From contig JAHLKF010000025.1 in NCBI GenBank assembly GCA_025558075.1, forward strand, positions 124,001 to 188,000: a DNA stretch of 64,000 nt, given 5' to 3'. How positions within the stretch are numbered: the stretch's first letter is position 1; every line of letters starts with the position of its first letter. The position numbers and the translations under genes were made by a program. The DNA is from Gaertneriomyces semiglobifer (lineage: Eukaryota > Chytridiomycota > Chytridiomycetes > Spizellomycetales > Spizellomycetaceae). Positions 36,275-47,342 of the stretch are shown here, in pieces. The notes under the pieces were generated by a model that saw only the letters and a list, made by a program, of their open reading frames with translations, was not told the DNA's origin and searched no databases.

Positions 36275-37776
36275 TCAAAAGGCGATATCAGGGCTATATA
36301 CAAGGAAGTCGACGCGGTCAGTATATCGTTCCGCGAGCGCCTTACCGGCTTTTGTAGGTTGAGAGAAAGCCAGTTCGTCTTTCCCAATGGCACATCCAAA
36401 AACGAATCTCACTCTGCGAATACGGAAACATTAGGATAATTAACTGAAGGAAGAGTTTCGAAAAAACATTACGCCATACCGAATTGCATCTAACATTGCT
36501 GATGCAATGCCTTTCCTGCGATTGCGTTTCGAAACCCAGATACGACTTATCCCGCAAGGGCTTTGTACGACGCTATTGCTATAATCACACAATGAATGAT
36601 GAGCAAGTGCTTCGAGTACGGGTGCAAATCCGCGGATCAATATACCATTCGACGTAGACGCTTCCATTCTGCTGTACGTTGTCCCGCAACTTGCCAGAAT
36701 CATCAATGGCTAGCGTCTTAGATACCACGCGGAACGCTTTCTCTATTGGTTCCGCAACGACACAGCCGACAACACGTTTGTGGTCCGATATATATAAGAA
36801 AATCTGCGGAAAAACATATGTCAGGCAACTGCACCACGTGCGGCTACATCCGCAAGACATACCTTGCTACCAGGAGTGATACATTCTGCAACAGACCCAA
36901 GCTCGCCATTGATCACGGCGACGGCCTCGTTTGCTTTCGCCTGTATATGCCCGCTGCAGTTCTCGGTCACCACAACGATTCGAGATCCGTCCGCAAGTTT
37001 CGATGCTATTATTTCAGTTTTGTAGCCCTGTTGGCAAGCGATGAACCATGGTTCTCCACGCCAAAGTACTGCACGATGAACTCACGCTCCATTCGATACC
37101 GTCAATGCTTGCACGGTGATACCGGACATGTAGAGCTTCGTCCTCGGGCTTGGCTTTGGAGTATTTCATCCCACATTCCGGGCATGTGGTGATTCCTACG
37201 TCTCTTTGGCCAAGATCCAAAAAAAGCTGTTCAAAGTGCAGCTTCCCCGAGGAACCGCCATGAGTTTTACAAGGTGAGGACGATTTTCTATGTTTGGTTG
37301 ATGTGTGTGTATTTGAAACGTCCTTAGCGGGGATGGGTTTTGAGGCGAGGTTCGGGGAAGGTTGAAGAGGACGGAAATAGTCGGTGATTGATACGAAACT
37401 ATTCGTCCGACGTCGTTTGCTAGAATTTACTGTAGGATTCAGACATCTATCGCAATCGGTTTGAGCAGAGCATTCGCACTACTTGGCATACCTGGCATGT
37501 TCCTGTGCTTCATGAATGGTTCTGCTGTCGACCGCTGATACTTCAGTTGAATTCTCTGAAGTACATGCCCTTTCCAGCAATGCAGGGTCTCTTTTTGCTC
37601 GTCGATCCGCATAAGTGACTTTGACGGGAGGCCTTTTAAGACTGCTTTACATATATTCAGTCGCTGCTTGGTTAAAGATATGTAGGCTCATGAGCAGTTT
37701 CTCACCTAATATCTGGAAGGTGATCCCTTTGGAAGAGCTCTCGCTGTTTGGACGACGGAGGAAAGAGCGATGACAT
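36275..37776 (-). CDS. ECO1: Cohesin acetyltransferase ECO1/ESCO
   Basis: Seven exons (37776-37706, 37641-37492, 37446-37086, 37027-36863, 36803-36646, 36578-36480, 36413-36275) give 380 residues. The N-terminus has [12 protein letters not shown] and a PIP-box-like SITDYF. The C2H2-type finger reads [20 protein letters not shown] with [14 protein letters not shown]. The acetyltransferase core has [18 protein letters not shown] and [16 protein letters not shown]. Eco1 acetylates Smc3 during S phase to establish sister-chromatid cohesion. Exon 6 could start 6 bases later without changing phase. It is divergent from RFA1 and the promoter between them contains an ACGCGT box, consistent with G1/S control. 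Confidence 0.92.
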
Positions 37777-37924
37777 CCCTTATTGCGTTCGGCGGTTAAA
37801 CCCACTCAATCTATTCGCAATCTGCCCTTCCTCAGTGCCCTGCCATAGTAAGAATCTTTGGAACCCGTCGAAGGTGCCATGGTTTACTTGTTCCAACTCC
37901 GGCGCAAAGGCGGAAAAAGTCTGG

Positions 37925-37930
37925 ACGCGT
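37925..37930. promoter_or_regulatory. MCB-type ACGCGT box between ECO1 and RFA1
   Basis: ACGCGT is the MluI cell-cycle box, bound by MBF in yeasts to drive G1/S genes. It lies near the middle of the 330-base divergent interval between ECO1 (start 37776) and RFA1 (start 38107), both S-phase genes. Confidence 0.55.
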
Positions 37931-38106
37931 TGTCCGGCGCCGTCCAGGCGGAACTTTTGACGTTTGACTTTTCCACAAAAGCGAACTACAGAACGGTGCA
38001 AATACGATCACAGCGAGCGATAGAAAGTGTGTTTCTTTGAAGGATACTGTGAGGTTGATTGTGTGCGGTTCGTCTTTACCGTGAAGAGCAGCAAAAGCGG
38101 ACGACG

Positions 38107-40752
38107 ATGACGATGCAGTTGACGCAAGGTTGCTTGCAAGCAACGTATGAAGCACAAGGAGATGTCCCGGGACATGAAGCCTATCCGGATGCCATTGTTC
38201 AAGTTTTGAGCATAAAGCAGATCAGCCCGCCGGGCACCGGTCCACTCCGATACAGGTTCGAGCCATGACTGATCCGCGGCACTCGATTTGGGTACATCGA
38301 GCTGAAGCGCCATTTTGTACTCCTAGATTTATCATCTCTGATGGTCTTCATTATGTACAAGGTATGCATCTCGGCAACAACGTTAGGCGCATATTCCTTT
38401 TTCTAATGCTTTTACAGCAATGCTAAGCTCTCAATTGAATGACCTTGTGACGCAAGGGGTCATCAAGAAGAATGGGATCATCAAAATGACCCAATACCTT
38501 TGCAATACCGTCCAGGTCAAAAGGTAGTGAGCTTGACTTTGCGGACTGTGGCTACTGCTATTTCTCTAATATGGGATGTCAGAATCTTCATCCTTTTGTC
38601 CATGGAAGTGCTCACACCGCAGCAAGAAAACATCCCCAAACAAGGTGCTCCAGTGGGCCTTGGTGTGGGCGAAAGCGCAAACAGAGGCGCCACAAATTCC
38701 ATGCCACCGAACAACCCGGGAGCTCAGCCACCTCAGCAGCAAAACATGAACCCTGGAATGCAACCGGGATATCGTGGGCAGATGCCATCAAATAGTTCGA
38801 TGAACAATATAACGTCGGCTGGCTATGGACAGCAGGGTCAACAGCACAATGCAGGATATGGCCAACAGTCAAGTATGGCCCCATCAAAGCAGGGTGTTAG
38901 TGGATATGGTGGGCCCCCACCGAACAATATAGTGCCTCCTAGACCTATGCATGGCGATGCGCCGACTACCGTGTTCCCTATAAAGAGCTTGAGTCCCTAC
39001 CAAAACAAGTAGGTTGAGTGGCGCAATCCTCTTCGCAGACGAGTCACTTATTCGTTTGCTAGATGGACAATTAAAGCGCGCTGTGTGTCAAAATCGGATG
39101 TGAAGCATTGGTCAAACCAACGAGGAGAAGGCAAGCTGTTTAGCTGCACCTTCGTTGACGATAGCGTAAGTTCGTGCGGCTGTTGAATGGTTGCATACGC
39201 AGCGTCCTTACCATATTTCTAGGGTGAAATCCGTGCGACAGCGTTCAATGATGCCGTCACTGCATTTTACGATGTTCTCCAAGAGGGCCAGGTTTATTAC
39301 GTCTCTCGCGCACCCATCAAGGTTGCGAAGAAGCAGTTTAGCAACGTGAACAATGATTACGAGATGTCCATCGACCCTGGCACAGTAATCAGTCCTGTAA
39401 GAGACTGTTTCTGGCGACAGTTGTTTTGCTGCTCTGCTCACTTCAGATTGCAGTGTAGCGACACCTCGGATGTACCAAACATTCGTTTCAGTTTCATTGA
39501 GTTAAGCCGATTATTCGAAGTGGAACCGAACACTAACGTGGACGTCATCGGTGTGGTACGAGACGCCAGCGATGTATCGGAACTGATATCGAAAAATACC
39601 AACAAACCGGTACGTTGGACGTTGGCACTTCTACTGATTTCACCGTTGAACTTAAATACTTTAATTCTCGATGCAGTTTAAGAAGCGGGAGCTTACTTTG
39701 GTCGACGCATCACAGTACGAAGTTAGACTGACGCTCTTTGGACGCCAAGCTGAAACCTTTGATACTACCCAAGATTGCCCGGTAGCTGCGTTCAAAGGAG
39801 TTCAAGTTCGTGATTTCGGTGGTACGTAACGGCCGTCAATATTGTCTGCGCTCCCAAATGTTAAGCATCTTTTGCAGGCCGAACTCTGTCCATGGGTGGG
39901 AGCTCTACGATGATGATGAATCCAGATGTCCCAGAGGCGCGCCATTTGCGCGGATGGTATGACGCAGAGGGGCGGACGCAGTCGTTCCAGTCGTATTCTA
40001 GCGACGGCGCTGGAGCTGGTGCTGCTGGTAGAAAGGACGTGACCAAATTTATTTCCCAAATCAAAGATGAAAACCTGGGAACAGGAGAAAAGGTTCGTCC
40101 TTTCTTTCAATTGTGTTGTTGGTGATATGTGTGGACTAACGAGATGATTTCTTCAGCCTGACTATTTCGCGATTCGGGCAACCATCATGTTCATTAGAAC
40201 GGAGAACGTATGGTATCCAGCTTGCCCTGCTGATAAATGTAACAAAAAGGTCACCGACGTAGGGAATGGGTGGAGATGTGAGAAATGTGATAAGACATGG
40301 CCAAGTCCATCATACCGGTTAGCGCCTTTCAATTTGCATCCGCCATCCCGTGAAATGTGCTGACGGTCACCTAGATACATTCTATCATTCAATGTCGCCG
40401 ACCACACTGGGCAGACGTGGGTCCAGACGTTCAATGAGTCGGCGGAACAATTGTTAGGCAAGAAGGCTGACGAGATGGTGCAATTAAGGGTCAGTACTGG
40501 GAAGGACATGTCACGAATGCTAGTATGACAGTATTCTCATTGAGAGCTCTTTAGGATATGGACTCTAAGGCCGCCGACGAGGTGTTCAATGCGGCGACAT
40601 TCAAGACGTATTCCTTCAAGTTGCGTGCCAAATCCGAAACTTATCAAGATGAAGTCAAGGTTCGCAGCTCTGTAATGTCCTTCGCGCCGATAGATTATGG
40701 TAGCTCTGCACTTGCGTTGGCAGAAGCGATTGAGCAGTATAAGAGCATGTAG
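38107..40752 (+). CDS. RFA1: Replication protein A large subunit
   Basis: Twelve exons (38107-38255, 38327-38361, 38418-38523, 38583-39008, 39063-39165, 39223-39396, 39454-39609, 39677-39821, 39878-40092, 40157-40317, 40375-40489, 40555-40752) give 660 residues. The RPA70N domain runs from [13 protein letters not shown] to [14 protein letters not shown] Gln/Asn/Gly-rich linker follows, then the OB folds ([17 protein letters not shown] starts [24 protein letters not shown] is in DBD-B). The C-terminal zinc ribbon reads CPADKC...CEKCDK. It binds single-stranded DNA in replication and repair. Two in-frame ATGs six bases apart begin the protein; either may be used. Confidence 0.96.
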
Positions 40753-41686
40753 ATCGCTTGCGTAGCCTGAATCGGCGTCCGCACAGTTTGTGTAGTGTTA
40801 TAGGTGTAACATTTTGTTGAATATATGTAGTCTTTTGCTTTGCATTGGGTTGCCCACGCCATTGTGGTCGCTGAGCATTTCATCTGTTCGTAAAGATGCC
40901 CAGCAACCTCAGTTTACAATGCCCAGAATCAAATGGAGAGAGCTGATATATGGAACCGCGTAACGCAGTCGGGCGGAGACATGGACACACGGAGAATCCG
41001 CAAGAGATCAAAGATGACCGCAAGCTGGCAGCAACCAAGCTCACGACGCTGCAGTTGCTTTCGGCTTCTGGTTCTGGTTCTGCGTTTGCGGGCCGCCTGT
41101 TTATATAGTCGGCGTTTAGCATGATGACTGTGCGTGGCACAGTAAATTTTCTGATGGCGAGTTGCAGTTTGAGGCGACTTTTTAACAGTCGCCGTCTGCG
41201 ATTTGCGAATCCTTCACTTTACACTTGCCGGTTGTCATTTCTGGAGGTGAGTAGGGAGTGCTAGTGGCTACAGGGAAATGCCAACAGGGTTGTTGGGGAG
41301 GTGAAGGGTGGGGTAGGGGCGGTTGGACGTGTGGGTTTTGGTGAGAGAACTACAATTTTGGACCAAGCGGTGAACTGTCCGCTGGTGTGCTGGTAGTAAC
41401 CTTAGGACCGTGTGGAATGGAAGAATGTTGACCGTCTTAATTGCAACGAGGCAGGGAAGTGGGTTTGGCATGACAGAAGGAGAAACACCATCGGGAACTG
41501 TAAATGCACGACAACCTTGCTGCCCGTTTGAGCGTGGCTTGTCGCGAAATCAGTAGCAAATGGGAGCTGATAGTCGTTGGGAGGGTCTCGAGGGAACGTG
41601 GATTCGACCAAGTCACATTTTGATAGAGGGCAAATGTAGCTGATGATGAACGTTTGACTCGATAGATCACCGGAAGAACCAGCACC
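40753..41686. other. Intergenic interval of about 930 bases
   Basis: Between RFA1 and RPS7. Minus-strand frames such as 40880-41140 are not convincing. The 3' part is the RPS7 promoter and probable 5' untranslated region. Nothing else recognised. Confidence 0.4.
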
Positions 41687-42404
41687 ATGTCCGCCAGGTC
41701 CAAGATTATCAAGCCTGCCGGTCAAGAGCCCGACGACCTCGAGATTCAGGTTGCTCAGAACATCCTCGAGCTCGAGCAGAACGTCCCTGAACTCAAGGAG
41801 GAGTTGAGAGGGCTTCAGTTCGTCAGTGCCAAGGAGGTACGTCGCTTGCATAGTTTCAAGAGAGTGAAGATACGATACTTATTCGGTCGCATTTGTTTTA
41901 GGTGGATGTCGGTCACGGAAAGAAGGCCATCATCGTCTTTGTCCCTGTGCCATTGTTGAAGCAGTACCACAAGGCTCATGTGCGCCTCGTCCGTGAGCTG
42001 GAGAAGAAGTTCTCTGACCGCCATGTCCTCTTGGTTGCTCAACGCCGTATCCTCCGCAAACCCACCCGCCGTGCACGTGTAACTCAACCCCGTCCGCGCT
42101 CCAGGACTCTCACCTCTGTTCACGAGAGGCTGTTGGAGGACCTTGTTTACCCCACTGAGATCGTTGGAAAGCGCACAAAGGTGCGGGTCGATGGCTCCAA
42201 GCTCATCAAGGTGTAAGTACAAGTGCCCATACCTTTTATATTTTTTGATCTCGTGGATATCTAATGGAAAACGTTTGACGCAGCTTCTTGGACCGTAAGG
42301 ATCACACTTCCCTCGAGTACAAGCTTGACACATTCGCGTCCGCTTACAAGAAGTTGACGGGCAAGGAAGTTATCTTCGAGTTCCCTCTTGCTGGACAGGA
42401 ATAA
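41687..42404 (+). CDS. RPS7: 40S ribosomal protein S7 (eS7)
   Basis: Three exons (41687-41836, 41902-42212, 42284-42404) give 193 residues, the normal length. Conserved stretches include [40 protein letters not shown] and [19 protein letters not shown]. The protein is part of the small ribosomal subunit and functions in late 18S rRNA maturation. Introns are 65 and 71 nt. Confidence 0.97.
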
Positions 42405-42679
42405 ATTTTTTGTCGGTGAATGATTTTGATGTTGTTGAGGGGTTAATGGGGAGAGCGGGTTTCCACCCGAGTCGTAGCTGTCGCTGTTCAAGGCGACAAA
42501 TACATGTATATTTTATTCTTCTGCAACAGTTCTGTGCCTCTCCAAATACACTACTAATCTAGTTTCCGGTCTCACGTTTTTGTGTTTGCTGAAAGGTTGC
42601 CCACTGTCCGCGTTTTTCGCTCAACTGACAAGTTAAACCACGTCGCCATCGAGACCCATAAACATGCACAAGGAAAGTA

Positions 42680-43915
42680 ATGGCCGCCATGCAGACGACG
42701 TCGGATCTAGAGGAGGCCATTCTGCGCCAGGTGGAATATTACTTTTCAGGTGGGTCGCTGGTTTATTTTCGTCGAGCAGAACGAATTCTCATCTGTTAAC
42801 AGCTCATTGAATACACTCAGATGAGAACTACCCCAATGACCGATATCTCCTGGACGTCGCTGAAAAACACAGCGGATGGGTTCCTCTGAATACGTTGATG
42901 AGGTTTTCAAGGATGAAAGCCTTGACTTCCGATACTCAATTGGTTGCTCGAGTCCTCACACAATCACAGGTGGTCGAGGTGAACCCGAAATCCAAGAAAA
43001 GCGTTAGACGCAGAGTGTATCCTGTGAAAGGGAGAGAAGGTGAAGGTGAAGGTGTTGCGAAGCGGCAAAGGGAAAGCACTCCTTGCGCGGATGCTGACCA
43101 ACGACCTACGAAATTGCGGAAGATCTCTAGTAGTACCTCACCGGAAATCGTTACTGTAGCCAATGATGCGGGCGACCCCAACTTGACTGCAAATCCTGGC
43201 CCTGAGCGGCGGGATGATGGCTACAGAGAATCAACTGCAATCAAGAATCATCACCACCCCGAAGCTTTTCAATCATTCTTCCAAAAGCACTTCGGTCCAG
43301 ACGCTCGAAAGAATTTCATGCAGTTCGCCTTGCCAGCAAGTTTGGCCGTCCCATCGCAAAGCGAGGTCTCCGGGAGCAACGAAGGGTATTGGGACAGTTT
43401 ATGTGACCCATGTCGACACCACTGGGCACAGCAGTATGAATATCCAGATGTGGGAGAAAATACACCGCAAGTCAACGACATTCCTTTAAATGTACCTGTC
43501 TCCGATCAATACAATAGCGAAGAAGATGACATTGAGCAGCCATTGACGCACCTGACACCTGAAATGATAGAGATATTTCGGCACTCGGAGAACTGGCGGA
43601 AACTCCGGGCAAAGGAAAAGGAAGAAGAGCGCATACGCGAAGAGCAGAAGGAACATGGTTTGTTACACCCTCCGGAGTCTTTGCTTTGATGACAAGCTTT
43701 GATATTTAAACGCTGTTTCAGACAGGAAAGTTGCTGAAGAACGGCGGGCACAAGAAGAACATATAGCTTCGAAATTTGAGGCCAAGCAGACAGAATATGG
43801 TCCCGATGGTGCATATCAGGTTATGTCACTGGAAGCGGATCTCGATGAGAGGTTTACAACGTTTGTGCAAGAGAGTAAACCCGTGCCATGGCCGATTATA
43901 CCTATACGATGGTGA
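42680..43915 (+). CDS. La-motif / GEMIN8-like fusion protein
   Basis: Three exons (42680-42749, 42821-43657, 43722-43915) give 366 residues. Residues about 8-95 are a La-type winged helix: AILRQVEYYFSDENYPNDRY, then GWVPLNTLMRFSRMKALT and a basic tail ending VRRRVYPVKG. The second part resembles GEMIN8, with LTPEMIEIFRHSENWRKLRA, a charged helix, and the C-terminus (YGPDGAYQVMSLEADLDE, then PVPWPIIPIRW), close to the Gemin8 ending. The long exon 2 holds most of the La motif and the start of the Gemin8-like region in one frame, so the fusion does not depend on splice prediction. Gemin8 is an SMN-complex subunit in snRNP assembly; La motifs bind RNA 3' ends. No RRM follows the La motif. Function of the combined protein is inferred. 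Confidence 0.82.
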
Positions 43916-44907
43916 TCCGTTCAACTTTGCAAGAAGGTAGGTTAGGATTAACATCATTGATGTGGGAATGTTTAGTCGTTCTCCGCAGTTGCAATGAAGA
44001 TATTATCCTTGCACTGTGAAGTTGCATTTCGGTGCAACTGGGTGAAGATAACTGGATGGAGCCAAATTACCAATGAATCTGAGCAACTTCGGTGAACGAT
44101 GGGCGGACCACTTTCATCGCTTGGCAATCTCTAAATGCTTTTATCAATCTTGGAGATTGTCCAGGACTTCCCGTAAATTGTGCGACTACACTATCAAAAG
44201 AGTAACTTCTGATGTTGACCTTTTTGGACCCGGGAATGGCAACAGAACACCGCAGTTGAAACTTAAGCCACGAGAGCACGCACTTATGGTGTTCACTGCT
44301 CAGTGGAGAGCTTTCTTCTTGGAGATGGCGGTTCTCGCCGCACTACCTACCGCCATAACTGGTCGGGCTCATATTCAGAATTATTGGTGGCGTGCGTAGA
44401 GGCGAGCAGCTAAACTGCGAAACAACAACAGCGATGAAATGGGTGACCGTTCTGGCCTGGATGAGGATGCTTGCCAGTGCTGGAGTTCTTCGAGCATTGC
44501 GCACTTAGATAACCTTGCATGTAGGCGCTGTAGTCGAATATGTCACATAATGAAATAGGCCATTGATCTCCTGCGACCGGCCGACGGGGAGAAAGTTGAC
44601 ACTGTGATGCACAAAAGTCTGTGGTTCGGATAAGCGTTTCCATCCAAATATTCTTTCCTATTTGCTCAATTCATGAAGCAGATATTGTGCGCCTATTTGA
44701 ATGAATCCGCCAGTTGCAATGATTGTCCACTGAAAGCATGCAGGCACTGTGAGACCATCAAAGCACATCAATAGAGATGTCTCCTGGGCGGTGACGGGTT
44801 GATATAGGTTGCGGTTCAGTAGTATCTATTACCGGGAGCATACAAGGTGGTAGCTCTCAGAGACAAGCTCATCTCCGTCCGTTTCAACATAGCAAACTGT
44901 CGATCGC
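43916..44907. other. Unresolved interval of about 1 kb
   Basis: Between the La/GEMIN8 gene and RPL39. A minus-strand pair of frames around 44400-44643 (beginning METLIRTTDFCASQ) may be a short two-exon gene but two alternative splices are equally open. A plus-strand frame (44073-44399) is also open. No product recognised on either strand. Confidence 0.35.
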
Positions 44908-45205
44908 TTAAAGGTTGAGCTTGGTGCGGCGCCAGTGACGACGCTTGGCATTGTACCTAGGATTGCATTTCCCGATCAGTAAAAATTATCCGGACAACTC
45001 ATATATGGCCAGAACTCGGTCCTCGCATACCTAATGGTGTTGTCGGTCCGGAGACGGATCCAGTTAGGAATGGGACGGTTCTGCTTCTGCTTCTTTCCCA
45101 GAATCCGCTTGATGCGGAAAGTCTTGTTAGACGGCTGTTAAAGGGTGCAACCGGTGAGAACGGACCATGACATTTAGCGAGCACCGCACACGAATACGAT
45201 ACCAT
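44908..45205 (-). CDS. RPL39: 60S ribosomal protein L39 (eL39)
   Basis: Three exons (45205-45203, 45134-45031, 44956-44908) give 51 residues, the exact size of eL39. The sequence is nearly invariant for the family: [20 protein letters not shown], then [20 protein letters not shown]. The first exon consists of the start codon alone, followed directly by GTATCG; without that exon there is no Met in frame. Lines the nascent-chain exit tunnel of the large subunit. Gene finders that demand longer exons will miss it. Confidence 0.95.
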
Positions 45206-45554
45206 GATGTAGGACTATGTGCTTTCGCGGACCGACGCAGGAAGTCGACGTGGCGATACTGTAAGGATTTCAGGTGTGATCTCCGTTTCGCAGAGTTGAA
45301 AGTGTAAAAATGTGGCCGTTGAGCGAAGCGTCGACCAAAAAACCACGTGACCTGGGCAGTGAATGTCGACCTTTAAGACAATTATGATATTAGTAGAAGG
45401 GCAGTCAGCGAGAGGTTAAAATCCCTGCAGGCAGGCTCAGGGAAATTATAAAGGCGACAGGTACGGTACTCCTCCCTCACGGGGGCTAATTGTTGATATT
45501 GGGTTGGTCAAGTAGTAACAGTTTTGAATTTTACAGAGGAAAGTGGAGAAAAAC

Positions 45555-47000
45555 ATGGTTGAGGACAGTGCACAGAAAACGGCCGAGATCGCAGCTGCCC
45601 AGGTAGCAGGGGAGGCACCGGCGCCTGCTACTGCCAACACGACCGCTGCGGCGGAGTCTGGGGAGCAGATCGTTGATCCCTGGAGGGTACAAGGAGCCGT
45701 CGTCGATGGAAAGCAGGTCGCCATTGACTACAATAAGCTTATTGAGCAATTCGGTACAAGAAGAATAGATCAAGCCCTGCTAGAGCGACTAGAAAGATTA
45801 ACCGGTCACAAGCCACACCCGTTCTTGAGGAGAGGACTGTTCTTTTCTCATCGTGATTTGACACAGTTGCTCGACCGATATGAGAAAGGAAAGCCGTTCT
45901 ACCTGTACACTGGTCGAGGACCGAGTTCTGGTTCGATGCACGTTGGTCACATGGTGCCCTTCATCTTCTGCAAGTGGTTACAAGATGTGTTCCAGTGCCC
46001 ACTGGTCATTCAGTTGACCGATGATGAAAAGTTCCTGTTCAAGCAAGAGCTCAAATTGCAGGATGTTCTCAAATACTCTGAGGACAATGCCCGGGATATT
46101 ATGGCCTTTGGATTTGACCCGAAAAAGACATTGATATTCAGCAACCTGAAGTACATGAACACTGGATTCTACCAGAATGTCGTCAAAATTTCCAAGTGTA
46201 TCACGGCCAACCAGTCTCGTGCGACGTTCGGCTTTGTTGACACTGACAACGTTGGTAAAATGCATTTCGTCTCCATTCAAGCGGCGCCGTCGTTTTCCAA
46301 CACGTTCCCCAAAATGTTTGGCACTAAAGGAGACATTCCGTGTCTGATCCCTTGTACGTATTTCACTTATTGGCGGCTGTTCATTGTCGGGTGATTTCAT
46401 TGCTGACCTCGACTGTGATTAGGTGCCATTGACCAGGATCCTTACTTCCGCCTGACTCGGGACGTTGCCACTCGGTTAAAGTACCCAAAGCCGGCACTCA
46501 TTCATGCCATGTTCTTCCCCGCACTGCAAGGTCCTGGGACTAAGATGTCAGCTTCCGATCCGAACTCGGCTATTTATCTCTCTGATGCTCCGAATCAGAT
46601 CAAGAACAAGATCAACAAATACGCTTTCAGTGGCGGTCAAGATACCACCGAGGAACATCGACGATTGGGTGGAAATTGCGATGTTGATGTGTCCTTCCAG
46701 TACCTGCGCTTCTTTTTGGACGATGATGAGGAGTTGGAAAAGATTCGACAGGCATATTCGAGCGGGGAGATGCTCACAGGAGAGCTTAAGAAGAAATGCA
46801 TTGAGGTTGTGCAAAAAATAGTAAAGGACGCCCAAGAGGTGAGAATCGTGTTGTTAGTTGTCGCAAGCCGGAGAGTTCTAGCTGACTGCTTTGTTTTGTA
46901 GCGCCGGAAGCAGCTGACACAAGAAACCATTGACCTCTTCTATAGCGACGAGAAACCAGACCTTTTCGCAAAACCTGCTCCCGTGACGACGAAGTCGTGA
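45555..47000 (+). CDS. WRS1: Tryptophanyl-tRNA synthetase, cytosolic
   Basis: Three exons (45555-46353, 46423-46838, 46902-47000) give 437 residues, similar to yeast Wrs1 (432). Class I signatures are present: the HIGH-like [15 protein letters not shown] and the KMSKS-like [15 protein letters not shown]. The eukaryotic N-terminal extension is Ala-rich and shows no mitochondrial presequence. It charges tRNA-Trp. A GTG 12 bases before the ATG is in frame but is not a plausible start. Confidence 0.96.
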
Positions 47001-47342
47001 TCGGCAAGCATCTAGCTAATATAGTATTCTAGCTATCACTGTGGATAATCATGCGTTCAAGTAGCAATTAGAGCATTGTAGATCATCTTCAGCACTAAGC
47101 ATCATTGCGCTCTGCTGATTGAGACCAAGAATATCGACGCACGCATGCTACCCAGAAGATGCTATGGTGTCAGAAACACCGTCCTGTAAATGCCCAGTAC
47201 ATGCATCGATCGCCGCTCCGCCGTAGTAGGCACAGGTTATGAGCGAGCGAATAAAGAGCGTAATTCTTGCGAACACTGCATCGCAGGTGCTTACACTACA
47301 CACAATTTGCATAATGCGACGGACCTTTAGGCAGGTGCAGCA

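Noticed and set aside
38254..38264. GGTTCGAGCC, resembling a tRNA B box
   Set aside because: It sits at the first donor of RFA1. No A box, acceptor stem or anticodon arm could be drawn around it.
43506..43814. Minus-strand ORF of 102 codons opposite the La/GEMIN8 gene
   Set aside because: It is the shadow of a real coding exon with strong family matches on the plus strand.
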